A stretch of 64,000 nucleotides of DNA from an uncultured Hungatella sp. (GTDB taxonomy: Bacteria; Bacillota; Clostridia; Lachnospirales; Lachnospiraceae), in NCBI GenBank assembly GCA_910585435.1, contig CAJUEJ010000001.1:283575-347574 (forward strand), in the 5' to 3' direction. This document shows positions 31,486 through 39,176 of this stretch, in pieces. Under the pieces are notes generated by a model. That model ran no database searches. It saw only the letters and a program-made list of their open reading frames with translations, and was not told the DNA's origin. The position numbers and the translations under genes were made by a program. The stretch's first letter is position 1; every line of letters begins with the position of its first letter.

Positions 31486-33645
31486 ATGGATGCATTACAA
31501 GCATACGCATTAAGCAAAAAATATACAAAAGAATCCCTGCAGGGCGCCGGAGCAATTAAGGGAGAGGATGGCTTTAGCCCAACAATAACAGAAAGCCAAG
31601 ATAATTCTGATTCTGAGTACAGGCTGGATATAACTAACAAAAACGGAACGTTTAAAACGCCTAATTTGAAAGGCCAGAAGGGAGATACTGGCCCAACTGG
31701 AGCACAAGGGGTCCAGGGAATAAAAGGCGATAGAGGCCAGCAAGGGGAACAAGGTATTCAGGGAATCCAAGGCATTCCAGGTCCGAAAGGCGATGACGGG
31801 TATCCATTTCTTATATACAAAGAGTATGCTACTTTGTCAGATTTTAACGCAGCGGATTTTCCGGAAATTGGTCTGATGTTTATGGTAAAGGAAAAAGAGC
31901 TTGGGGCTTTTCCGGTATATAGATTCACAGGCGACGAAGAAGAACCGTATTCATATGTCACAGGGCTTTCTGATAGCGAAGGGATTAAAGGTGATAAGGG
32001 TGACCCTGGAGAACAGGGGGCGCAAGGTATCCCTGGCAAAGATGGCAATGACGGCACGACATACACACCGACTATCGGCAGTGTAACGTCAGGGGAAACA
32101 GCGGCTGCAAGTGTTATTTTGGATGATGAAGAAAAAACAGCGGAGTTTAGTTTTGTGTTACCAAAGGGAGAACCGGGAGAGGGAACGGAAACTCCGCTAG
32201 AAATCTCCCAGCAACCAGGCAACGCCATTACAGAAAAGGAAGATGGTATTTTTGTTCATGACAATTCTGAAGATATTGGAAAACTTCAAGAGGATGTTAA
32301 TAATGTATCAAATAAGGTTGATACCATAAAAAAGTATCAGAGATATGTGAATACAGAAATGGATTATGCGTACTTGCAGACGAATTTGACAGCTGATTTG
32401 GCTTTGAGTACTGGCACTGTGATTCCGTTTGATAAGGTTGTGGAATCAAGAGGGATTGAGATTGATTCTCAAAATCATGGTGTTGTGTTGAAGGCAGGGA
32501 AAACATATAAGATTTCATGTGATATATGGACTGCAAATTCTACTGGTTATTCTGAAATTGGATTTTATGATTTGACAAATAATAATTTTTTATCCACATT
32601 TGTCAAAGGAAGCATTAATTTTGCAGGTGACTTTTCCACTGGAACCGGAATTGCTGTTGTTACTCCAAATGCCGATATTACAGTATGTATTAAGGTGAAA
32701 ATTAGTAGCACAAATCCGCAAATTATTGTGACTGAACGTAATAGTACAAATAATTTTATCATCCATGAAATCAACCGTTCCATAGTAATTGACCCTGTAG
32801 AACACGTCAACGCAGAATCCGGCATAGAGGATACTCCGGTAGGCCATATCTTAACCCACATGGGAACTAAAGCGCCAAAACATTATCTGGTCTGTGATGG
32901 AACCGAATATAACATTTCGGACTATCCATACCTGGCCCAGCATTTTATTGATGATTTTGCCTCAGTTAACTATTTTGGTGGTGATGGAGAGAATACATTC
33001 GCAGTGCCGGATTTAAGAGGAGAGTTTTTAAGAGGGAGCGGAACAGCAGAAAGAAACACAGGGTCGGGAGAAGCGGTTGGACAACACCAAGAAGCAACTA
33101 TGATTCCATACTTTTGGTCAGGAATAGCTATGGCTGCGCACAAAAATGCCCAGCCGCAATATATGGACAAGGAACATGAATCAGGTGCATCCAACATATC
33201 CGGCGGCGGTAACTATTCAACCTCAAATACAACTGCTCATTACACCGCCCGTCCCACCAACACTTCAATCCTATATTGTATTAAGTATGAACCTACTTAT
33301 TTCATGAAGATGGCCGGCCATGTATACAGCTATGAGGAGCGATTGGTTGGAACTTGGGTTGATGGAAAACCGTTGTATGAAAAGACAGTTGATTTTGGAA
33401 CATTGCCAAATAACGCATCTAAGGAAGTACCGCATGGGATTGAAAATGTGGATGTTATATGGGTGCATGATGGGTATACTCGATCTGGTGACTTTTTTGA
33501 CACATTGGTTCATACAGATACTAGATCGTTAGGATATTGTTGGCGAATATTTGCAAATAAAACATCAATACAAATGGTAACTGGCGCTGACAGGAGAAGT
33601 GTCAAAGCAACGGTCGTGCTTCGCTACACCAAGACAACGGATTAG
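31486..33645 (+). CDS. Collagen-like fibre with tail-collar domain (possible head fibre)
   Basis: A 719-aa protein. Residues 60-110 and 165-195 contain collagen-like Gly-X-Y repeats (GPTGAQGVQGIKGDRGQQGE). A C1q/TNF-like domain is around 290-420. A phage tail-collar domain (PVGHILTHMGTKAPKHYLVC, DLRGEFLRGSG) is at 455-600, and a distinct beta C-terminus follows. The location between connector genes, far from the tail genes at 43-51 kb, suggests a head or neck fibre rather than a tail fibre. Confidence 0.75.
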   Translation: MDALQAYALSKKYTKESLQGAGAIKGEDGFSPTITESQDNSDSEYRLDITNKNGTFKTPNLKGQKGDTGPTGAQGVQGIKGDRGQQGEQGIQGIQGIPGPKGDDGYPFLIYKEYATLSDFNAADFPEIGLMFMVKEKELGAFPVYRFTGDEEEPYSYVTGLSDSEGIKGDKGDPGEQGAQGIPGKDGNDGTTYTPTIGSVTSGETAAASVILDDEEKTAEFSFVLPKGEPGEGTETPLEISQQPGNAITEKEDGIFVHDNSEDIGKLQEDVNNVSNKVDTIKKYQRYVNTEMDYAYLQTNLTADLALSTGTVIPFDKVVESRGIEIDSQNHGVVLKAGKTYKISCDIWTANSTGYSEIGFYDLTNNNFLSTFVKGSINFAGDFSTGTGIAVVTPNADITVCIKVKISSTNPQIIVTERNSTNNFIIHEINRSIVIDPVEHVNAESGIEDTPVGHILTHMGTKAPKHYLVCDGTEYNISDYPYLAQHFIDDFASVNYFGGDGENTFAVPDLRGEFLRGSGTAERNTGSGEAVGQHQEATMIPYFWSGIAMAAHKNAQPQYMDKEHESGASNISGGGNYSTSNTTAHYTARPTNTSILYCIKYEPTYFMKMAGHVYSYEERLVGTWVDGKPLYEKTVDFGTLPNNASKEVPHGIENVDVIWVHDGYTRSGDFFDTLVHTDTRSLGYCWRIFANKTSIQMVTGADRRSVKATVVLRYTKTTD

Positions 33646-33707
33646 GCAGCATAGTTAGGATAGGCAGGAACAACCAACAGAACCGCAGGAGCCGGAAGGG
33701 AGCGAAG

Positions 33708-34058
33708 ATGAAGGATTGTAAAGTAAATATTCTAGGAGCAGAATGGCAAATAAAATTTGGAAGTACTGCGGAATATCCCGCACTTGAGGATATTGACGGT
33801 TATGCAGATTCGACTACAAGAGAAATTGTTGTTGATGATATGAAGAAATCAGAGGGCGACCCAAGAGCAAAAGGAAATTTGCTTGAATATCAGAAATCAT
33901 GTGTAAGGCATGAGATAATTCACGCATTTATGGAAGAATCCGGCTTGTCGCACAATTTCGAGCATAAGTCAATAGGAATAGAGGAAACCGTAGTTGACTG
34001 GTTCGCTATTCAGTCCCCGAAGATTTACAAAGTCTTTGCGGAACTGGATATTTTGTAG
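33708..34058 (+). CDS. Putative zinc metalloprotease (HEXXH), 116 aa
   Basis: Contains VRHEIIHAFMEESG, a full HEXXH motif (residues 68-72), and later EETVVDWFAIQ with acidic residues that could give a third metal ligand. Small single-domain zincins are seen in phages, and some relate to the ImmA/IrrE proteases that cleave repressors. Substrate unknown. A 60-base gap before it holds a GGAAGGGAGCGAAG ribosome site. Confidence 0.6.
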   Translation: MKDCKVNILGAEWQIKFGSTAEYPALEDIDGYADSTTREIVVDDMKKSEGDPRAKGNLLEYQKSCVRHEIIHAFMEESGLSHNFEHKSIGIEETVVDWFAIQSPKIYKVFAELDIL

Positions 34059-34173
34059 GAGGTGCGGATTGAGAGAAGAAAATGCGAATCTCGGCAAAAT
34101 AACAGAACCCTTTGCATAATTTATGACTGCCTTTTTCGAGATAAACAATAAAAGAAAATCGGAGGTAAAAATA

Positions 34174-34380
34174 ATGGGAACGGTTACAAACATTACCGCA
34201 GAAATGGGAGAGGAATGCAAGGTTGATGTGAATATTCTGCATAAAACCCTTGAAAAACTTCCTGCTGATATGTACCTTGACTTGTTTCACAAAATGCAGA
34301 TGAAGATATATGGTTATCCGCCTTTTCCTAATTTCGGAATCAATGGTTGCTGTGGAACGGTTGAAGATAATCCGAAGTGA
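34174..34380 (+). CDS. 68-aa hypothetical protein
   Basis: ATG 34174 follows GGAGGTAAAAATA. Alpha/beta protein with VDVNILHKTLEKLPADMYLD and two vicinal Cys near the end (NGCCGTVED). No family recognised. Confidence 0.5.
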   Translation: MGTVTNITAEMGEECKVDVNILHKTLEKLPADMYLDLFHKMQMKIYGYPPFPNFGINGCCGTVEDNPK

Positions 34381-34385
34381 CCGCT

Positions 34386-34856
34386 ATGGGAATAGGCTAT
34401 GTTGACAGCGTGGTTGTCTACAATCGGTACATAAACGGACTGATGGAAACAGAAACATATTTCGGCACGAGGTTTGATAATGTGCGAGTGGAGCTGACGC
34501 AGGGAGCAAACCAAAAGGCAAGCGGCATGGAAAACGCCAGCGTGTGCGTGGTTAAAATCCCGAATGTCAATCTTCCAAAGCCGTACAAGGCGCCGGAAGT
34601 GTGGAACGACCTCACAACAGAGGATATGCTGGAAAGCTTCACACTGGACACCGAAGCAAAGAATTTCTTCGTGATTGTGAAGAAGGCGGAACTGGGCATT
34701 GACATTGATGTGCCTGTCGGACTGATAGACCAGGACGAAACCAAGTACCCCGGCGGCTTTTTTGAGTATATCAAGACCAAGTATGGCTATGCGTTCAGCG
34801 TTGATACGGTGGACGTTTATACCTTAATACCAAGATTTGAAATAGGAGGAAGATAA
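34386..34856 (+). CDS. Head-tail / tail completion-type protein
   Basis: A 156-aa protein, beta-rich with VVVYNRYINGLMETETYFGT and VGLIDQDETKYPGGFFEYIK, ending YTLIPRFEIGGR. It occupies the position of a neck or tail-completion protein. GTG 34377 is an alternative start. Its last codons and ribosome site are repeated at 35116-35159 after an inserted gene. Confidence 0.55.
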   Translation: MGIGYVDSVVVYNRYINGLMETETYFGTRFDNVRVELTQGANQKASGMENASVCVVKIPNVNLPKPYKAPEVWNDLTTEDMLESFTLDTEAKNFFVIVKKAELGIDIDVPVGLIDQDETKYPGGFFEYIKTKYGYAFSVDTVDVYTLIPRFEIGGR

Positions 34857-34860
34857 AATT

Positions 34861-35115
34861 ATGAATTTTGGAGAAGCGTTAGAAGCAATTAAGAGCGGAA
34901 AGAAAGCAAAGCGCAAGGGCTGGAACGGAAAAAATCAATTTATCTGTTTGGCAGAAATGGAAAAATGCAATATTACGGGCGTCATTATCCTCAATCCTGA
35001 ACACAATGATATCGGCAGCAAATTTATTATGTTTGTCGGCACAAGCGGCTACCAGTGCGGCTGGCTTGCGTCCCAGGCTGATATGTTGGCAGAAGATTGG
35101 GAAATCGTGGAGTAA
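34861..35115 (+). CDS. DUF2829 / Tad2-like anti-Thoeris protein
   Basis: An 84-aa protein with the full DUF2829 pattern: MNFGEALEAIKSGKKAKRKG, GWNGKNQFICLAEM, FVGTSGYQCGWLASQADMLA, DWEIVE. Characterised DUF2829 members (Tad2) bind and sequester the cyclic ADP-ribose-type signal of Thoeris immunity. I infer the same role here from family membership. It sits in the structural operon between two neck/tail genes, next to duplicated gene ends, so it looks inserted. Confidence 0.75.
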   Translation: MNFGEALEAIKSGKKAKRKGWNGKNQFICLAEMEKCNITGVIILNPEHNDIGSKFIMFVGTSGYQCGWLASQADMLAEDWEIVE

Positions 35116-35159
35116 GCCGTTTATACGCTGATACCGAGGTTTGAGATTGGAGGAAGGTA
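35116..35159 (+). pseudogene. Duplicated 3' end of the upstream gene
   Basis: These 44 bases encode YTLIPRFEIGGR again, followed by TAA and ATG, and closely parallel the end of the gene at 34386-34856. The GGAGGAAG ribosome site is retained in both copies. This is a leftover of cassette insertion and supplies the ribosome site for the gene at 35160. Confidence 0.75.
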
Positions 35160-35375
35160 ATGGCTGAATACATAAGGACTTTCAAATGCCGATTATGTGA
35201 AAAAGTTTTTGTTTGTGGGAAACCATGCACGGAAGATGATGCTGTTAAAAAGATTTCAAGAAACAGCTTGATACTTCCTCTTTTTCCTACCGACACAGGC
35301 AATATATCACACGGTTGCGAAGATGGTTCTATTGGTATTGCTGATTTGCAGGAATTTAAGAAAGTAGGTGAGTAG
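35160..35375 (+). CDS. Zinc-finger cassette protein, paralog B
   Basis: A 71-aa paralog of the protein at 30481: FKCRLCEKVFVCGKPC at the start, SHGCEDGSIGIADLQEFKKV at the end. It is flanked by a decayed copy of the upstream gene end and by the stop-CCT-ATG junction. Zinc binding through CRLC plus later Cys/His is likely. Function unknown. Confidence 0.6.
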   Translation: MAEYIRTFKCRLCEKVFVCGKPCTEDDAVKKISRNSLILPLFPTDTGNISHGCEDGSIGIADLQEFKKVGE

Positions 35376-35378
35376 CCT

Positions 35379-35834
35379 ATGCCAGAAGAAATCAAAGAAC
35401 GCCTGTCAAAAATGGAATACGATAAGGTCGGGGAAATGCTGCTGGAGCTGATTGCGGAGTGTCCGTTTGTTCCGAAGGACGCAAAGATTAAGTACAACTC
35501 AAAGGACGTTGGCAAGTGCGTGTATATTATTACAACTGGTGGAGGGCTTAAGAAAAAATACATTTCCGGCAGCTTCACGGCTGAAATAGGATTGCAGATT
35601 GCCTACCAAAGTTTTCCCCAAGGCAACGGGCAGATGATAAACGCACAGGCGGTGGTGGATAACATTGCAAATTGGCTGGAAGACGTTGAAAATCTTCCAA
35701 AACTGACAGGAAACAGAACAATAACAAAGATTACAGCAAATAACAGTTTCCCCAATGTAGAGGAAGTTGAAGGGGATAAAGCAACTGTATTTGCGGTAAA
35801 CGTAGTAATGGAGTATTACAAGAAAGGAGCATAA
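35379..35834 (+). CDS. Tail terminator / minor capsid-type protein
   Basis: A 151-aa protein preceding the tail tube gene, where tail terminators lie. The pattern KMEYDKVGEMLLELIAECPF, VVDNIANWLEDVENLPKLTG, ending FAVNVVMEYYKKGA (beta then aromatic end), fits that family. The last residues overlap the spacing of the tube gene's GTG. Confidence 0.65.
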   Translation: MPEEIKERLSKMEYDKVGEMLLELIAECPFVPKDAKIKYNSKDVGKCVYIITTGGGLKKKYISGSFTAEIGLQIAYQSFPQGNGQMINAQAVVDNIANWLEDVENLPKLTGNRTITKITANNSFPNVEEVEGDKATVFAVNVVMEYYKKGA

Positions 35835-35837
35835 AAA

Positions 35838-36383
35838 GTGGCAAACGATAGAACAAACATGGTATCCCTGCTGGATTTCGGGAAGTGGATGAATGGTGAG
35901 GCACCAAACATAATCGAGCTTGGGGATGGATACACTGAATTGACTGAGGACTGGTCTCCAAATACGAACGAAACAACCTATGTAAATATGAAAACGGCAG
36001 CAACTACAGTTAATGGATATGCACTTTCCATGACCCCGGAACGCGAGCATCTGTCTGACGAGGCACAGGAGTACATAGACAAGGCATTCCGCAAGTTTCC
36101 GACAGGAAAAAGCGCGGAAACGGATTACTACAGATTTTATAAGACGGGCAAGTCTGGAGATGGTTTCCTGGCAATTAAGGTGCCCGTGGTTGCAATGCCG
36201 ACGTCCACAGGCGGAACTGGCGGCGAAACGCTTACGTCCTCTATTCAGATCAGCGGAAATGGAGACGCAGTTGACGGGATCATGAAGATTGAGGAAGGGA
36301 AATGGACCTTTACTGAAACGCCAGATGTGGAAGCGGCGGCTTATACTGTGCGAAAAGGCAGTGGAGTAAGCTTGAGTGACTAA
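35838..36383 (+). CDS. Major tail tube protein
   Basis: A 181-aa protein with WMNGEAPNIIELGDGYTELT, SMTPEREHLSDEAQEYIDKA and a beta C-terminus with a Gly/Thr loop (PTSTGGTGGETLTSSIQISG), characteristic of siphophage tail tubes. GTG start at 35838. A hairpin follows at 36407. Position between terminator and assembly chaperones is standard. Confidence 0.82.
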   Translation: MANDRTNMVSLLDFGKWMNGEAPNIIELGDGYTELTEDWSPNTNETTYVNMKTAATTVNGYALSMTPEREHLSDEAQEYIDKAFRKFPTGKSAETDYYRFYKTGKSGDGFLAIKVPVVAMPTSTGGTGGETLTSSIQISGNGDAVDGIMKIEEGKWTFTETPDVEAAAYTVRKGSGVSLSD

Positions 36384-36406
36384 GGTATTAAAGAAACTTA
36401 ATATAT

Positions 36407-36435
36407 AGGGTAACATATCTTTCTGCTGTTACCCT
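36407..36435 (+). other. Hairpin between tail tube and chaperone genes
   Basis: AGGGTAACA / TGTTACCCT, 9 bp with an 11-base loop, followed by only three T. It may act as an attenuator or RNA-stability element that limits downstream expression. Confidence 0.6.
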
Positions 36436-36447
36436 GTTTGGGAAAGG

Positions 36448-36939
36448 ATGCGAAGTGTGGACAGCTTAAGAGTAAGCAATGGGATAAAGAGAATTGAAGT
36501 TAATGACAACGGTGAATACATCGAAATCCCCATCAGCGACACAGCGTTTTTTGAGAGATATGCGGAAATCCTGCAATATTTTGATAAAAAGCAAATTGAT
36601 ATTGAACAGCAGGTAAAAGAAATCTCTAAAAAATATTCTGCAAAAGAGCAGGAAGAAAAACCGGATGAAGATACCATCAGTGAAATGGATGTTAATATGG
36701 TGGTTGATACGGTGAAGTTGTACTCCGAACTTTGCAAGGATGTGTGTATACAGCTTGATAAACTGTTTGGGGATGGGTGCTGTCAAAAAGTCTTTACAGG
36801 AATCGAAGCCCCAGGGATAGAACTGATTGGAGATTTCTTTGAGCAGATTACCCCGTTTCTGCAAAAGTATGCACAGGAACGCAATGATAAAATCAGCCTC
36901 AGATATAATAACCGTCGTAAGGGCGCAAGGAGCAGATGA
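36448..36939 (+). CDS. Tail assembly chaperone-type protein
   Basis: A 163-aa acidic helical protein with FFERYAEILQYFDKKQIDIE and KLFGDGCCQKVFTGIEAPGI, in the position of gpG-like tail assembly chaperones. Its 3' end overlaps the next gene by 4 bases (36936-36939), which fits coupled translation. Confidence 0.65.
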   Translation: MRSVDSLRVSNGIKRIEVNDNGEYIEIPISDTAFFERYAEILQYFDKKQIDIEQQVKEISKKYSAKEQEEKPDEDTISEMDVNMVVDTVKLYSELCKDVCIQLDKLFGDGCCQKVFTGIEAPGIELIGDFFEQITPFLQKYAQERNDKISLRYNNRRKGARSR

Positions 36940-37580
36940 TGTTTAACGTTCTGTTAGATAGGCTTCCAACAGAATACAAAGGATTTCCGATTGATTCAGA
37001 TTTCCAGATCGGAATACAGATCATGCAGGCCCTGGAAGATGGCGATCTTTCCGAACAGGAGGGACAAGCAGCGGCTTTATCCCTCCTGTTTCTTCAAGAA
37101 GATGCTCAAGGCAATCGGTTTCCCCTGCCAGATGCCGAAACGGCCATGGAAGGTCTTTTGTGGTTTTTGACAGATTGGAACCATGACCATAACAACAAGG
37201 GGGATAAAACGAAGGTCACAGATTACGACATAGACCAGTGGCGTATCTATTCTGCATTTCGGCAGCACTACGGAATCAACCTGAACACAGACAAACTACA
37301 TTTTTGGGAATTTATGGGATTGCTTTCAACGTTGCCTGAATGTGCCTATACGCGCGTTATTGACATACGGGCAAAGAAAATCACGTCTAAAATGGGAAAA
37401 GACGAGAAAAAGGCATATGCGGAGCTTAAAAAGGTATATTCACTGGACCAGCCGAATGAAGTTGAGTACACAGATAATCAAAAGGAAGCCATTGATGATT
37501 TTGACCGCATGATGGAAGAGCAGAAGAAAATAAGGGAAGCAAAGAAGCTGGCACAGGAAGCATTTGAGGATATGATATGA
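36936..37580 (+). CDS. Bacteriophage Gp15-family tail protein
   Basis: A 214-aa protein with LLDRLPTEYKGFPIDSDFQI, WRIYSAFRQHYGINL and LHFWEFMGLLSTLPE, the family pattern of Gp15 (tail assembly, gpGT-like role). The C-terminus is a charged helix. It overlaps the 50-aa gene that follows. Confidence 0.8.
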   Translation: MMFNVLLDRLPTEYKGFPIDSDFQIGIQIMQALEDGDLSEQEGQAAALSLLFLQEDAQGNRFPLPDAETAMEGLLWFLTDWNHDHNNKGDKTKVTDYDIDQWRIYSAFRQHYGINLNTDKLHFWEFMGLLSTLPECAYTRVIDIRAKKITSKMGKDEKKAYAELKKVYSLDQPNEVEYTDNQKEAIDDFDRMMEEQKKIREAKKLAQEAFEDMI

Positions 37581-37729
37581 CAGACAAAGAAATAGGTAAG
37601 ACCGCTCGGGAGATTGCGGAACGGGGCAACACTGCGGAGGTCAAGCGGAATAAACAGGGGATTGTAATTCTGGAAGTAAGGAAGAAGATTGTGAGGGAAG
37701 ATAATGTATCGGCAGACAAAGAACTATGA
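37577..37729 (+). CDS. 50-aa RGNxAEV-domain protein
   Basis: MTDKEIGKTAREIAERGNTA, EVKRNKQGIVILEVRKKIV. The same domain forms the C-terminus of the XRE protein at 27873 (ILKRGNNAEVRQ, IVYEIEKKKR). It is coupled through ATGA to the Gp15 gene. A DNA- or protein-binding adapter role is possible but unproven. Confidence 0.55.
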   Translation: MTDKEIGKTAREIAERGNTAEVKRNKQGIVILEVRKKIVREDNVSADKEL

Positions 37730-38324
37730 AAACCTCCAAAAACGTATATTTGACGGAGTGGGAGAATACGGCATACCGCAGATACAGCCGACACAGTACA
37801 AAGAATGTGAGTGGATAGGCTTTAACTATGGCAGAAGTGAGAAAAATAGGGCTGGTAAGGGCGTTCATTTTTTTCTTGACGATTACCAGTTTAACGCCGT
37901 CTGGCAGTCCCCAGACAAGTACCTTGATATGTTCCGGCAATTCACGCATGTCATGTCTCCGGATTTCTCTACATACACTGACTTTCCGAAAGCGATTCAG
38001 ATATACAACCACTACCGCAAACATTGGGTAGGCGCTTACCTTCAGGAAAACGGCGTGAATGTGATTCCAACAATCTCATGGAGCACACCGGATAGCTTCG
38101 AGTGGTGCTTTGACGGAGAGCCGGTGGGCGGTGCTGTGGCGGTATCCAGTGTAAGTGCGGCGAACAGCCGGGAGAAGAAAGTGCTGTTCCTTGCCGGATA
38201 TAATGCCATGATAGAGCGGTTGTGTCCGGAAACGGTTCTCTTTTATGGGAAAGTGCCAGATGAGTGCCAAGGGAATATCATACAGATACCGCCGTTTCAT
38301 AAGCGGTTTGAGAAGGAAGTGTAA
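37704..38324 (+). CDS. DUF4417 protein
   Basis: A 206-aa protein matching the DUF4417 layout: IPQIQPTQYKECEWIGFNYG, then GVHFFLDDYQFNAVWQSPDK, SPDFSTYTDFPKAIQIYNHY, IPTISWSTPDSFEWCFDGEP and FYGKVPDECQGNIIQIP. The fold is TIM-barrel-like by impression. It overlaps the previous gene by 26 bases. Role in phages unknown. Confidence 0.75.
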   Translation: MYRQTKNYENLQKRIFDGVGEYGIPQIQPTQYKECEWIGFNYGRSEKNRAGKGVHFFLDDYQFNAVWQSPDKYLDMFRQFTHVMSPDFSTYTDFPKAIQIYNHYRKHWVGAYLQENGVNVIPTISWSTPDSFEWCFDGEPVGGAVAVSSVSAANSREKKVLFLAGYNAMIERLCPETVLFYGKVPDECQGNIIQIPPFHKRFEKEV

Positions 38325-38327
38325 GAT

Positions 38328-38720
38328 ATGGGTGGCAGAGGAGCAAGTTCCGGGATATCAGATAAAGGCAAAAAGTATGGAAGCCAATATAATACGATTT
38401 TGCAGGATGGAAATATAAAGTTTGTCAGTAAGAATGAACGGACAGCTGAAACGCTTATGGAGACGATGACAAAACGGCGTATATATGTTACAGTAGGCGG
38501 AAATGATTTGCTGGAGATTATTTATTTTGATAAGGAACATAAAAGATTCAAAACCATAGGCCTTGATCATCCGCATAATGGAATAAAACCGCATACACAT
38601 CATGGATATTTACATAATGAAAATGACGGGCCTATGGGAGCGGCAGAACCGACGGTAAGTGAGAAAAAGATGATTGATAAAGTAAAAAGAATATGGTATA
38701 ATTATCAAAGCAAGCGGTAG
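38328..38720 (+). CDS. MGGRGASSG-type phage protein, 130 aa
   Basis: Starts MGGRGASSGISDKGKKYGSQ, an N-terminus often seen in phage proteins near head genes that carry toxin or enzymatic domains. The C-terminal half has HPHNGIKPHTHHGYLHNEND, a His-rich cluster that could bind metal or form a nuclease site. I do not assign a function. Confidence 0.5.
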   Translation: MGGRGASSGISDKGKKYGSQYNTILQDGNIKFVSKNERTAETLMETMTKRRIYVTVGGNDLLEIIYFDKEHKRFKTIGLDHPHNGIKPHTHHGYLHNENDGPMGAAEPTVSEKKMIDKVKRIWYNYQSKR

Positions 38721-38744
38721 TTTAAGTCGGGGAGAACACATATA

Positions 38745-38925
38745 CTTTCAGTGCCGGTTTCGAGCCGGAAAATGAAGCGATGCGGAATACTTTGCTGATG
38801 ATGTCATGAGAGACTGGCTAGGCCAGTATTTTTAGCAAAGCGGAGTTCTGGAGGGAATCTATGGGTTTCGGTTCAAATCCGAATGCTTGCTAGGGCATGA
38901 CTTAAGGTTGTGCCTTTTTCTTTTG
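38745..38925 (+). ncRNA. Structured RNA candidate with switch-like alternative pairings
   Basis: No ORF. CTTTGCT (38790-38796) pairs with AGCAAAG (38834-38840) around an inner ACTGGC / GCCAGT hairpin. The same AGCAAAG(C) can instead pair with GCTTGCT (38885-38891), following a T-arm-like TTCGG-TTCAAAT-CCGAA (38867-38883). A terminator-like AGGGCA / TGCCTT with T-run ends it at 38892-38925. The element resembles a riboregulator or a tRNA-like RNA. Not a family I recognise. Confidence 0.5.
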
Positions 38926-39018
38926 GATGAAAGGGCGGTAGAAATGCTGCTCTTTTAATTTGCGCATCTTCCCCTTTCCGCCAATATCTGATATAGTGTG
39001 GGTATTGGGAAATTTTAT

Positions 39019-39051
39019 ATTGTATCATACATTCAAAAATAGATTGTACCA
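39019..39051 (-). promoter_or_regulatory. TGGTACAA-type promoter 8 (minus strand)
   Basis: On the minus strand TGGTACAA (complement of 39044-39051), 19 bp, TACAAT (complement of 39019-39024). It points toward the RNA candidate at 38745 and has no substantial minus-strand gene behind it, so it may give an antisense RNA. A 17-codon ORF with an AAAGGGGAAG site lies first. Confidence 0.6.
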
Positions 39052-39076
39052 TTCTCAAAATTTTAGCTAATTAAAT

Positions 39077-39110
39077 TTGGTACAAATAATTTCCAAACCT
39101 ATATTACAAT
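39077..39110 (+). promoter_or_regulatory. TTGGTACAA-type promoter 9
   Basis: TTGGTACAA (39077-39085), 19 bp, TACAAT (39105-39110), upstream of the Rha gene. It is 26 bp from the divergent minus-strand promoter. An in-frame ATG at 39117 coincides with the predicted start. Confidence 0.75.
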
Positions 39111-39176
39111 TTATACATGATACAGAAAACAAACCTCCACCTGTTAAAAGCAGTTGTGCAAGAAAGGAGCAGTATT

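Noticed and set aside
38790..38840. CTGATGA at 38794 considered as a hammerhead ribozyme core
   Set aside because: The required GAAA and cleavage-site parts are not placed to form the three-way junction.
38867..38891. T-arm-like hairpin considered as a functional tRNA gene
   Set aside because: The T-arm is perfect, but only about 24 bases are left for the D and anticodon arms and the acceptor pairing needs a bulge.
38873..39058. 61-codon minus-strand ORF
   Set aside because: Its start lies upstream of the minus-strand promoter's predicted start and it overlaps the structured RNA. The protein shows no family pattern.
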